Below are positions 1 through 8,049 of a DNA stretch of 64,000 nucleotides, piece after piece. The notes below the pieces were generated by a model. It saw nothing but the letters and a program-made list of their open reading frames with translations. It was not told the origin of the DNA and did not search any database. The stretch comes from Dolomitihabitans soli. Lineage in GTDB: Bacteria; Actinomycetota; Actinomycetes; Streptosporangiales; Streptosporangiaceae. Position numbers and translations under genes: made by a program. Location of the stretch: assembly GCF_022213955.1 (NCBI RefSeq), contig NZ_JAKNTW010000001.1:682001-746000 (forward strand), given 5' to 3'. The stretch's first letter is position 1; the number at the start of each line of letters is the position of its first letter.

Positions 1-387
1 GACTCGCACGCACGGTCCCGAAATTTCCGGACCTGTGCCGTCTGTGCCGATCCCCGGCGGCCGGGGGCTCCAAGACGCCGCCCCGGCCCCTGATCGGCCG
101 CTCCAGGGGTCTCTGCGGGCCGCTGAAGCGGCTCTGAAGCCGGCAATACGCCCGGCGTGCGGCTTCGGCGAGCTTTCGATCGCGATTACCGCTCATTTCC
201 CATGTCAGGCCGTATAACGCCAGGGCCGGATCGGGAGTTTTCGCGCGAGAAGGGCCCGGCCGTTCAGCGGGCACGACCGGGGCGTGTGGGGCCGGAGTTT
301 AACAGGGGACCGGCGAGGGGTAGGGGTGAATCGAGAAAGAAGTGACTGCCGGAGGCTTCGGGGGCGAGCGAATGGATCGCAGGATTG
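1..387. other. Non-coding left flank
   Basis: I see no convincing gene here. Short open frames exist, but none has a ribosome-binding site, recognisable domain or sensible length. It is probably the distal upstream region of the NlpC/P60 gene or the 3' flank of a gene outside the window. Confidence 0.5.
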
Positions 388-451
388 TGTGACTCATGTT
401 ACAGATGTGACGATCTTCAGGTTCGATTGAGGAATTGTGAGCAGGGTCACA
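388..451 (+). promoter_or_regulatory. Tandem Crp-like sites upstream of the riboswitch
   Basis: TGTGACTCATGTTACA (388-403) has one mismatch to the Crp palindrome TGTGA-N6-TCACA. TGTGAGCAGGGTCACA (436-451) matches it perfectly. A weaker half-site, TGTGACGATCTTCA, starts at 406. Crp of mycobacteria and Streptomyces uses this type of site. Regulation of the downstream hydrolase by cAMP-Crp is an inference. Confidence 0.6.
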
Positions 452-689
452 TTTAGGTAACTGAACCCCCTTATGTGCAGGGAAATCGAGCTGTACCGGC
501 TGTCTAGTGGATCTTAATTCTTTGTTCGGGCTTTGCCGACATATGACGATCCGAGTACCTTCTCGCTCGCGGCGAGCAAGCCATGCCGTCGCCTCGAACA
601 TCGGCTGGAAATCAGCCGCTGTCTCCAAAAAGATCCATTGGTCGCCGCCACTCGAAGGCGCATGCCGTACTCCCTGCCGGGAGGTGGTG

Positions 690-834
690 ACCTGCCGAAT
701 CCATACAGCCAGGAGGTATGGAACCGGGGACCCAAAAGGCCCTTCTCGAAAGGGCCAGGGGTGAATCGGCGCAGCCGCGCCGTAGGGCGAACTTCCCCGC
801 CCGAATCCGTCAGCTAACCCGGTAGGCATTCGTG
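690..834 (+). ncRNA. Cyclic di-AMP riboswitch (ydaO/yuaA class)
   Basis: The leader of the NlpC/P60 gene carries the conserved blocks of this class in order: GCCGAATCC, ACCGGGGACCCA (about 723-734), a GGCCCTTCTCGAAAGGGCC hairpin, AGGGGTGAATC (about 757-767), a variable stem, then CCCGAATCCGTCAGCTAACC (about 800-819) and GGTAGGC. In actinobacteria this riboswitch typically precedes cell-wall hydrolase genes and lowers their expression when c-di-AMP is high. It ends about 30 bases before the start codon, so both transcription and translation control are possible. Confidence 0.93.
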
Positions 835-865
835 GAAGAGTTGAGGAGCAATCCTGTCCACCTCA

Positions 866-1510
866 GTGAACACACTCCGTCGCCTCCGCCGTGCCCGCCT
901 CTCCATCGGCGGTGCGGCACTCACCCTGACCGCCTCGGCGGGCGTGGTGACACTGCAGTCAACTGCGGTTGAAGCGGCGACGAGTACCGCACCGTCGCCT
1001 TCGACGGTCTCGCCCGACACGTCGACCCTGACCGAGCTGATCATTTCGGGGCCGACGACCACGAGCACGAACACGCCTGCCAAGGCGGAGCGCTCGGCGG
1101 CCACCGGGACGAAGGCCGTGACGAAGACGAGCAAGACCGCGAGGCAGCAGGCCAAAGCCGGCAAGGCCGTCTCGGCGGCCAAGAAACAGATCGGCGACCC
1201 GTACCGATGGGGGGGAACCGGACCCAACGGATTCGACTGCTCAGGTCTCGTCCAGTACAGCTGGAAGAAGGCCGGAGTGAAGCTTCCTCGCGTGACGCAC
1301 AGCCAGTACGCACGCATCAAGACGAAGATCTCATTCGAGAAACTCCGCCCAGGCGACCTGATGTTCTTCAGCGGCAAGGGCCACGTGGGCATGTACGTCG
1401 GCAAGGGCAAGATGATCCACTCGCCGAGCAGCGGCAAGACGGTCCGCATCGAGAAGCTGAGCGGGTGGCGCAAGGCGTCCTTCAGCGGCGCCGTCCGGCC
1501 GGGTATCTGA
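866..1510 (+). CDS. Secreted NlpC/P60 cell-wall endopeptidase (RipC-like)
   Basis: A 214-residue exported protein that should cut peptide stems of peptidoglycan. The N-terminus (RRLRRAR plus a hydrophobic stretch to about residue 35) is a signal peptide. A Ser/Thr/Lys-rich linker runs to about residue 105. The C-terminal NlpC/P60 domain holds the catalytic Cys in DCSG (C125), His in GKGHVG (H173) and His in MIHSP (H185). The GTG start at 866 follows GAGGAG. It sits behind a c-di-AMP riboswitch and Crp-like sites, so turnover is probably tied to osmotic or growth signals. By position it matches the RipC gene next to pimB/fadD15 in mycobacteria. A GC-rich hairpin ends the transcript. Confidence 0.93.
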   Translation: MNTLRRLRRARLSIGGAALTLTASAGVVTLQSTAVEAATSTAPSPSTVSPDTSTLTELIISGPTTTSTNTPAKAERSAATGTKAVTKTSKTARQQAKAGKAVSAAKKQIGDPYRWGGTGPNGFDCSGLVQYSWKKAGVKLPRVTHSQYARIKTKISFEKLRPGDLMFFSGKGHVGMYVGKGKMIHSPSSGKTVRIEKLSGWRKASFSGAVRPGI

Positions 1511-1531
1511 CCGGCTCCTCGCGGAACCCTG

Positions 1532-1580
1532 GTCGACACCCCGGCCGCCCTCCTTCGAGAAGGGCGGCCGGGGTGTCGAC
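1532..1580 (+). terminator. Strong hairpin terminator after NlpC/P60
   Basis: A perfect 20-bp inverted repeat (arms 1532-1551 and 1561-1580) with a 9-base loop, CCTTCGAGA. It has no U tract, as is usual in high-GC actinobacteria. It lies between the NlpC/P60 stop and the next start at 1601. Confidence 0.85.
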
Positions 1581-1600
1581 GATGAAGTACGTTGGGCGGC

Positions 1601-2386
1601 ATGCCTGTCCAGGTGAGCCGCCGTCTGGCACTGTCCGGCCTGCTGGGCGTGGGCGGCGGCGTCCTGCTGACGGGAGCCGCGCGCGTCCGGCCGAGCGGGA
1701 TCACCGTGTACGGCGAGCGGTCCACGGTGATCGGCTCGCCGGGTGACAGGGACCGCCTCGCCGCCATCGCGGCCGTCGCCGACAACGCGGTCGCCCGGGT
1801 GACCGCCCTGTGGCCCCTCCCCGGCCGTGCGGTGATCCAGGTGCCGGGCACGCTGGAGGAGGCGGCACGGCGCGCGGGCAGCACCGCCCTCGCCGGGCTC
1901 GCGGCGGTCGCCACGGCCCGCACGGTCGTCGTCGTCCCCGACGGGTTCGCCAGGCTGACCGACCTCGGCCGCGGTGTCGTGCTCACCCACGAGCTCACCC
2001 ATGTCGCCACCGGCGCGGTCACCACCACGCACCTGCCCCGGTGGCTCACCGAGGGCTTCGCCGACTACGTCGGCTACCGCGACTCCGGCCTCGCCGTGCC
2101 CGACGCGGCGGCCGAGCTGGCCGAGGAGGTGCGCGCCGGCGTCGTGCCGCGCGAGCTGCCCGGCCGCCCCGACTTCGAACCGGGCTCGCCGCGCCTGGCC
2201 CAGGCGTACGCGGAGGCGTGGCTCGCCTGCCGCTACCTCTCCGGGCGGTACGGCGAGCGCGCGCTGGTCACGGTCTACCGCGAGGCGGTCGCGCGCGGTG
2301 TCCCCGCCGCGCTCGCCCGTCTCGGCCTCGACTCCTCCTCCCTGACCACCGGCTGGCGGGCCCACCTGGCCACGGAGCTGGGGTGA
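1601..2386 (+). CDS. Exported HEXXH zinc metallopeptidase (peptidase MA-like)
   Basis: A 261-residue protein with an N-terminal RR-plus-hydrophobic export segment (residues 7-27). The zinc motif is HELTH at residues 130-134, followed by LTEGFADYV, whose Glu (about 151) is the third ligand. This spacing is typical of gluzincins of the peptidase MA type. The ATG at 1601 was preferred over a TTG three codons upstream. The substrate is unknown. Its place between a wall hydrolase and an M48 protease suggests an envelope quality-control or maturation role, which is inference. Confidence 0.82.
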   Translation: MPVQVSRRLALSGLLGVGGGVLLTGAARVRPSGITVYGERSTVIGSPGDRDRLAAIAAVADNAVARVTALWPLPGRAVIQVPGTLEEAARRAGSTALAGLAAVATARTVVVVPDGFARLTDLGRGVVLTHELTHVATGAVTTTHLPRWLTEGFADYVGYRDSGLAVPDAAAELAEEVRAGVVPRELPGRPDFEPGSPRLAQAYAEAWLACRYLSGRYGERALVTVYREAVARGVPAALARLGLDSSSLTTGWRAHLATELG

Positions 2387-2434
2387 TCGAGGGCCTGCGA
2401 TGATACGAGCGGTCGGGGAGAACGGTGAGGCGGG

Positions 2435-3754
2435 ATGGGCGTGGTTGACGGACTTGCCGGTGAGCGACGCGAAGGCGATCGCGGCGGCGGCGAGCGGACC
2501 GGGGGCGGGCGCAGGGCGGCGGGCTGGGCCCTGGCGGGCGTCGGCGTGGCGCTCGGGGCGATCGTCTGGGCGACGACGCCGTGGCGGGCGCTGCCGGCCG
2601 GGGCGCCCGAGGTGGCCGCCGACCCCGGCCGCGACTTCACGGCGGCGCAACTGGCCAGGGCACAGGCGTTCGACGCGGCGGTCAGCGTGCCGTCCTACCT
2701 GTCGCTGGCCCTCACCCTGGTCTTCGCTGGCCTGCTGGTGGCCACGCCGCTCGGCGCGCGGGTTGTGGGCCGGATCCGGGGGCCGTGGTGGGCGCGGGCG
2801 ATCGGCGGCGTGGTGGCGCTCACGGCCGTCGTGGAGGTCGTGCGGTGGCCGCTCGGCATGTGGTCGGAGACCTACCTGCGCGACTACGGGCTCTCCACGC
2901 AGAGCTGGCCGTCCTGGACGGGTGACCGGCTGCTGAGCCTCGGCGTGCGCACGCTGCTGATCGCCGTGATGGTCGTGGCGGTCGTCGCGCTGGCGCGCAG
3001 GTTCGCGCGGTGGTGGATCCCCGCCGCGGTGGGCGCGTTCACCCTCACCCTGGTCGCCTCCTTCGTCTACCCGGTCGTGGTCGAGCCGCTGTTCAACGAC
3101 TTCCAGCCGATGCCCGCCGGCCAGCTGCGCGATGACCTGCTGTCGATGGCCGCCAGGGACGGCGTGCCGGTCGAGGACGTGCTCGTCGCCGACGCGTCGC
3201 GGCGGACCACCGCGCTCAACGCCTACGTCTCCGGCTTCGGGGCGACCCGCCGGATCGTCGTCTACGACACCCTGCTGAAGGGCCCGCCGGGGGAGGTCGA
3301 GCTGATCGTCGCGCACGAGCTCGGCCACGCGAAGAACGGCGACGTGCTGTACGGCACGCTGATCGGCGGTCTCGGCGCGGCGGCGGGGGCGTGCCTGCTC
3401 TTCCTGGTCACCTCGGCCGGCGTGATCCGCCGCCGCACGGGCGTCGCGTCGCTCGCGGACCCGCGCGCGGTGGGCCTGCTGATGGGGTTGATGAGCCTGG
3501 CCGCCGTGCTGTCCGGCCCGGCGCAGAATCTGGTCAGCAGGCACATCGAGGCCCGCGCCGACGTGCACGCGCTCGACCTGACCCGCGACCCCGGCACGTT
3601 CGCGGCGATGCAGAGACGGCTGGCGGTCACCAACATCTCCGATCCGTCGCCCGACGCGGTCGAATACTTCCTGTACTCCTCCCATCCGTCCGCCCCTCAG
3701 CGGATCGCCGCCGCGCGATCGTGGGCGCTGCTGAACGGCCTCCCCGAGCCGTGA
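2435..3754 (+). CDS. M48 family membrane metalloprotease (CaaX protease-like)
   Basis: A 439-residue integral membrane protease. Four to five hydrophobic helices fill the first half (about residues 28-50, 90-110, 120-140, 175-220). The zinc site HELGH is at residues 294-298, with a downstream EARAD Glu near 372 as third ligand and a further helix between them. The layout matches Ste24/CaaX prenyl protease 1-like M48 enzymes, which cut membrane or misfolded substrates. Its stop codon overlaps the GTG of the mannosyltransferase gene, so the two are translationally coupled. Confidence 0.9.
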   Translation: MGVVDGLAGERREGDRGGGERTGGGRRAAGWALAGVGVALGAIVWATTPWRALPAGAPEVAADPGRDFTAAQLARAQAFDAAVSVPSYLSLALTLVFAGLLVATPLGARVVGRIRGPWWARAIGGVVALTAVVEVVRWPLGMWSETYLRDYGLSTQSWPSWTGDRLLSLGVRTLLIAVMVVAVVALARRFARWWIPAAVGAFTLTLVASFVYPVVVEPLFNDFQPMPAGQLRDDLLSMAARDGVPVEDVLVADASRRTTALNAYVSGFGATRRIVVYDTLLKGPPGEVELIVAHELGHAKNGDVLYGTLIGGLGAAAGACLLFLVTSAGVIRRRTGVASLADPRAVGLLMGLMSLAAVLSGPAQNLVSRHIEARADVHALDLTRDPGTFAAMQRRLAVTNISDPSPDAVEYFLYSSHPSAPQRIAAARSWALLNGLPEP

Positions 3755-4866
3755 GCAGGACCCTGGTCGTCACCAACGACCTCCCGCCCAGGGCCGGCGG
3801 CATCCAGGCGTTCGTGCACGGTCTGGCGCTGCGCCGGCCGCCCGGCTCGGTGGTCGTCTACGCGCCCCGCTGGCCGGGCAGCGACGCCTTCGACCTGCGC
3901 CAGCCGTACCCCGTGGTGCGCCACCCCGGCCCCCTGATGCTGCCGCTGCCGTCGGTCGCGCGCCGCGCGGCCGCCCTGGTGCGCGCCCACCGGTGCGACA
4001 CCGTCGTCTTCGGCGCCGCGGCCCCCCTCGGGCTGCTCGCCCCGGCCATGCGGGCCGCGGGGGCGCGGCGGATCGTCATGCTCACCCACGGGCACGAGGC
4101 GTCCTGGGCAGTGACGCCACTGTTCCGGCAGGTCCTCGCGCGGATCGGCGGCCACGCCGACATGGTCACCTATCTGGGCGAGTACACCCGCGGGCGGCTG
4201 GCGGGAGTGATCTCACCCGCCAAACTGGTACGGCTGGCCCCGGGCGTCGACACCGACCTGTTCCACCCGGGAGCCGGCGGAGACGGGGTGCGCAAGGCGT
4301 ACGGCCTGGGCGATCGTCCCGTCGTCGTCTGCGTCTCCCGCCTGGTGCCGCGCAAGGGGCAGGACGTGCTGGTGCGGGCTTGGCCCCGGGTGCTGCGGGC
4401 GGTGCCCGACGCGGTCCTGCTGCTGGTCGGCGGCGGGCCGAGCAGGCGGCGGCTGGAACGGGCGGCCCGCGGCCTCGGCGACTCCGTGCGGATCACCGGG
4501 CCGGTGCCCTGGCACGCCCTGCCCGCCCACTTCGACGCGGCGCAGGTGTTCGCCATGCCGTGCCGCACCCGGCTGCGCGGCATCGACGCGGAAGGGCTCG
4601 GGATCGTCTACCTGGAGGCGTCCGCGACCGGTCTGCCCGTGGTCGCCGGCCGCTCGGGCGGCGCCCCCGACGCCGTACGGCACGGCGAGACCGGCCTGAT
4701 CGTGAACGGGGCGGCGCCCGCGCAGGTGGCCGCCGCCCTGATCTCGTTGCTCGCCGACCCCGCCAGGGCGCGGGCGATGGGGGAGTCGGGCCGCGCCTGG
4801 ATCACCCGCGAGTGGACCTGGGACCTGGTCGCCGCCCGGTTCGCCGAGCTGGTGGATCAGGCGTAG
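3751..4866 (+). CDS. pimB: GT4 glycosyltransferase, PimB-like phosphatidylinositol mannosyltransferase
   Basis: A 371-residue GT-B fold glycosyltransferase. The N-terminus has the donor-family motif VTNDLPPRAGGIQ. The C-terminal domain has CVSRLVPRKGQD, the GGGPSRRRLE segment and EGLGIVYLEASATGLPVV, with the E-x7-E that binds the nucleotide-sugar phosphates. In actinobacteria, neighbours of fadD15-like genes in this order are PimB, which adds the second mannose of phosphatidylinositol mannosides from GDP-mannose. The GTG start at 3751 overlaps the M48 stop (GTGA). The 3' end overlaps the convergent acyl-CoA ligase by 10 bp. Donor and acceptor are inferred from synteny. Confidence 0.85.
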   Translation: MSRTLVVTNDLPPRAGGIQAFVHGLALRRPPGSVVVYAPRWPGSDAFDLRQPYPVVRHPGPLMLPLPSVARRAAALVRAHRCDTVVFGAAAPLGLLAPAMRAAGARRIVMLTHGHEASWAVTPLFRQVLARIGGHADMVTYLGEYTRGRLAGVISPAKLVRLAPGVDTDLFHPGAGGDGVRKAYGLGDRPVVVCVSRLVPRKGQDVLVRAWPRVLRAVPDAVLLLVGGGPSRRRLERAARGLGDSVRITGPVPWHALPAHFDAAQVFAMPCRTRLRGIDAEGLGIVYLEASATGLPVVAGRSGGAPDAVRHGETGLIVNGAAPAQVAAALISLLADPARARAMGESGRAWITREWTWDLVAARFAELVDQA

Positions 4867-6641
4867 AGCTCGTCGACCTCCTTGGCGAAGTCGGCCAGCA
4901 CGACGTTCCGCTTGATCGACTGCTTCGGGGTGACGTGCCCGGTCGCCTCGGTGAGCTCGATCTCCAGGACGGCGAACTTCTTGATCGCCTCGGCCTTGGA
5001 GACCATCCGGTTGGCGTCGTCGACCGCCTGCTGGACCTCGGCGGTGATCACCGGGTCGGCGCTCAGCTCGGCGAGGGTGGCGCCGCCTCGGCCGTTGGCC
5101 TGCTTCCACACCTCCAGCGCCTCGGCGTCGAGGGTGACCAGGGCCGCGATGTAGGGGCGGTCGTCGCCGACCACGACGGCCTGGCTGACGAGCGGGTGGG
5201 CGCGGATGCGGTCCTCCATGGGGGCCGGTGCGACGTTCTTGCCGCCCGCGGTGACCAGGATCTCCTTCTTGCGCCCGGTGATGCGGAGGTAGCCGTCGGC
5301 GTCGAGTTCGCCGATGTCGCCGCTGTGGAACCAGCCGTCGGCGTCGATGGCCTCGGCGGTGGCCGCCGCGTTGTTCCAGTAGCCGTCGAAGATGTGGCGG
5401 CCCTTGACGAGGATCTCGCCGTCGTCGGCGATCGCGACGGTCACGCCGGGGAACGGCTTCCCGACGGTGCCGATCTTGTTGGCTCCCGGCATGTTGACCG
5501 TGGAGGGCGCGGAGGTCTCGGTGAGTCCCCAGCCCTCGAAGACCTCGATGCCGACGCCGCGGAAGAAGTGGCCGAGCCGCTCGCCGAGCGCGGAGCCGCC
5601 GGACACCGCGTGGGACAGCCGGCCGCCGGTGGCGGCGCGCAGCTTGCCGTACACGAGCTTGTCGAAGACCGCGTGCTTGAGGCGTAGCCCGAACCCCGCG
5701 CCGCCGGAGCTCTCGGCCCTGCTCCAGGCGATCGCCGCCTCGGCCGCCGCGTTGAAGATCTTGGCCTTGCCCTCGGCGGTGGCCTTCTGCACGGCGCCGT
5801 TGTAGACCTTCTCGAAGACGCGGGGGACGGCGAGCAGGAAGGTGGGCCTGAGCGACTGCAGGTCGGGGGCCACGTTCTTCATGTTGGCGGTGTGGCCGAG
5901 CACGGTGCCGGTCTCGATGAGCACGACCTCGATGATCCGGGCGAAGCTGTGCGCCAGGGGGAGGAACAGCAGGCCGGCGCGGTCTTGCACCTCGAAGAGG
6001 CGTTCGAGCGGGCCCGCCACCACGTTGCGCGCGGTGAACAGCAGGTTGTCGTGGGTGAGGCGGCAGCCCTTGGGGCGTCCGGTGGTGCCCGAGGTGTAGA
6101 TGACGGTGGCCAGGTCGGTGCCGCTCCTGGCGGTGCGGCGCTCCTCCAGGGTCTCGGCTGAAACCTCCGCCCCGGCGGCGGTCAGCTCGTCGAGCGCGCC
6201 GCTCTCCACGCACCAGACCGAGCCGAGTTCCGGCGCGGCCTCCCTGAGGGTCGCCTCGTGCGAGCCGAGCTCCACGAAGACGCGCTGGGCGCCGCTGTCG
6301 GACAGGATCCAGCCGATCTGGTCGGCCGAGGACGTCTCGAAGATCGGCACGCTGACCGCGCCCGCCGCCCAGATGGCGTAGTCGATGACGGTCCACTCGT
6401 AGCAGGTGCGCGACATCAGGGCGATCCGGTCGCCCGGTTCGACGCCCGCCGCGATCAGCCCGCGGGCCACTCCGCTCACCTGGGCGAGGAACTCGCCGGC
6501 GGTCACCGCCGCCCAGCTCTCGCCCGACTTGCGGCGGATCACCACCTTGCCGGGTTCCCGCTCGCCGCGCTGGAACACCGTGTCGGTGCAGTTGGCGGAT
6601 GCCGGGACATCCACGAGCAGGGGGACGGTGTACTCGCGCAC
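4857..6641 (-). CDS. Long-chain fatty acid-CoA ligase (FadD15-like)
   Basis: A 594-residue ANL-superfamily adenylating enzyme that activates a fatty acid with ATP and links it to CoA. The P-loop YTSGTTGRPKGCR is at residues 182-194. Further motifs are GWGLTETSAPS, the hinge YLRITGRKKEILVTAGGKNV, and a C-terminal Lys in TPKQSIKRN. It resembles the AMP-forming long-chain ligases called FadD15, which sit beside pimB in mycobacteria. It is transcribed alone on the minus strand and shares its last bases with pimB, so the two 3' ends may interfere with each other. Confidence 0.92.
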   Translation of the reverse strand: MREYTVPLLVDVPASANCTDTVFQRGEREPGKVVIRRKSGESWAAVTAGEFLAQVSGVARGLIAAGVEPGDRIALMSRTCYEWTVIDYAIWAAGAVSVPIFETSSADQIGWILSDSGAQRVFVELGSHEATLREAAPELGSVWCVESGALDELTAAGAEVSAETLEERRTARSGTDLATVIYTSGTTGRPKGCRLTHDNLLFTARNVVAGPLERLFEVQDRAGLLFLPLAHSFARIIEVVLIETGTVLGHTANMKNVAPDLQSLRPTFLLAVPRVFEKVYNGAVQKATAEGKAKIFNAAAEAAIAWSRAESSGGAGFGLRLKHAVFDKLVYGKLRAATGGRLSHAVSGGSALGERLGHFFRGVGIEVFEGWGLTETSAPSTVNMPGANKIGTVGKPFPGVTVAIADDGEILVKGRHIFDGYWNNAAATAEAIDADGWFHSGDIGELDADGYLRITGRKKEILVTAGGKNVAPAPMEDRIRAHPLVSQAVVVGDDRPYIAALVTLDAEALEVWKQANGRGGATLAELSADPVITAEVQQAVDDANRMVSKAEAIKKFAVLEIELTEATGHVTPKQSIKRNVVLADFAKEVDELYA

Positions 6642-6817
6642 GGGATCGCTCCTCGCAGGTGGTGCAGGAAATCGATTTTGAGTGGACGCTACCGCGATAA
6701 GTTACGACTGGGTAGATGCCGTCACCCAGGCGTTACCAAGGTCGAACTTCACGCTGCCGACCACGTTACGTAGACAAGCGCTCGGTTGGTGCCGCGGCCG
6801 AGGTTAGGATGGCCTGC

Positions 6818-7585
6818 ATGCGGGTTCATGTCGTGAGTGATGTGCACGGAAGGGCCGACGCCCTGGCCCGCGCGGGAGAAGGTGCCGACGCGCTGGTGTG
6901 CCTCGGCGACCTGGTCCTCTTCATCGACTACGACGACCACTCCCAGGGGATCTTCCCCTCCCTGTTCGGCAAGGCCAAGGCCGCCGAGTTCATCGGCCTG
7001 CGTACGGCGGGCCTCTTCGACGAGGCCCGCACGATGTCGGCCGCCCTCTGGGCCGAGCTGGGCGGTGACCCGCGCGACCACATCGACCGGATGGTCAACA
7101 AGCAGTACGCCGAGATCTTCGCCGCCATGCCGACACCGGCCTATCTCACCTACGGCAACGTCGACGTGCCCAGGTTCTGGCCCGACCACCTCCGCGACGG
7201 CCAGCACGTGCTCGACGGGGAGCGGATCGAGATCGGCGGCCTGACCTTCGGCTTCGTCGGCGGCGGCCTGCGCACCCGGTACCGCACGCCGTACGAGATC
7301 GACGACGAGGAGTACGCCGCGAAGGTCGAGGCGGTCGGCGAGGTCGACGTGCTGTGCTGCCACATCCCCCCGGCGGTGCCCGAACTGGTCTACGACGTGG
7401 TGGCCCGGCGGCTGGAGCGGGGCAGCGAGGCGACCCTGGCGGCGATCAAGAAAACGCAGCCCAGATACGCCTTGTTCGGGCACGTCCACCAGCCGCTCGT
7501 GGCGCGCACCAGGATCGGCCGCACCGAGTGCGTCAACGTCGGCCACTTCCGGGCCCGAGGCACGCCCTACGCGCTGGAGTGGTGA
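6818..7585 (+). CDS. Calcineurin-like metallophosphoesterase
   Basis: A 255-residue protein with the two-metal phosphoesterase blocks: VSDVHGR near the N-terminus, CLGDLV, YGNVD, a His in CCHIPP and GHVHQP near the C-terminus. I chose the ATG directly before RVHVVSDVHGR; an ATG three codons upstream (6809) is also possible. The substrate cannot be told from sequence. It begins a run of four closely spaced plus-strand genes (SRPBCC, ArsA, CxxC protein) conserved in this region of actinobacteria. Confidence 0.87.
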   Translation: MRVHVVSDVHGRADALARAGEGADALVCLGDLVLFIDYDDHSQGIFPSLFGKAKAAEFIGLRTAGLFDEARTMSAALWAELGGDPRDHIDRMVNKQYAEIFAAMPTPAYLTYGNVDVPRFWPDHLRDGQHVLDGERIEIGGLTFGFVGGGLRTRYRTPYEIDDEEYAAKVEAVGEVDVLCCHIPPAVPELVYDVVARRLERGSEATLAAIKKTQPRYALFGHVHQPLVARTRIGRTECVNVGHFRARGTPYALEW

Positions 7586-7611
7586 GGCGCGGATGCGAGT
7601 ACGGTAAAGCC

Positions 7612-8049
7612 ATGGCTGACCGCACCACCTCCAGCATCACGATCGGCGCCGGCCGGTCGACCGTCATGGCGGTGATCGCCGACTTCGCCGCCTACCCTGA
7701 GTGGGCGGGCCAGGTGAAGTCGGCCGAGACACTCTCCACCGGCGCGGACGGCAGGCCCGCCACCGTCAGATTCGTGCTGGACGCGGGCGTGATCAGCGAC
7801 GAGTACGTCCTGGGTTACGACTGGCACGACGACGAGTCCGTCGGCTGGCGGGTCGTCGAGGCGGGCAAGATGGTCTCCGGGCTCACCGGCGGCTACCGGC
7901 TGGCCGAGACCGCCGCCGGCACCGAGGTGACCTACGAGCTGACCGTCGACCTGAGCGTCCCGATGATCGGGATGATCAAGCGCAAGGCCGAGAAGGTCAT
8001 CGTGGACACCGCCCTGAAGGGGCTGAAGAAGCGCGTCGAGGCGGCATGA
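7612..8049 (+). CDS. SRPBCC (START-like) family protein, Rv2185c-like
   Basis: A 145-residue single-domain protein with the SRPBCC beginning (ITIGAGRSTVMAVIADFAAYPEWAGQV), a central sheet and a C-terminal long helix (MIGMIKRKAEKVIVDTALKGLKKRVE). The fold forms a cavity for lipids or polyketides, and many members are annotated as polyketide cyclase/dehydrase. It overlaps the ArsA-type ATPase start by four bases (ATGA), as in the Rv2185c-Rv2184c pair. The pair may handle a membrane-lipid or tail-anchored cargo, which is inference. Confidence 0.87.
   Translation: MADRTTSSITIGAGRSTVMAVIADFAAYPEWAGQVKSAETLSTGADGRPATVRFVLDAGVISDEYVLGYDWHDDESVGWRVVEAGKMVSGLTGGYRLAETAAGTEVTYELTVDLSVPMIGMIKRKAEKVIVDTALKGLKKRVEAA

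Noticed and set aside
1-560. Small open frames at the left edge
   Set aside because: They lack start signals and coding character; the region is better explained as a long regulatory upstream sequence.
2435-3754. HtpX heat-shock protease
   Set aside because: The long N-terminal multi-helix region and EARAD block fit the CaaX/Ste24 branch of M48 better than short HtpX.
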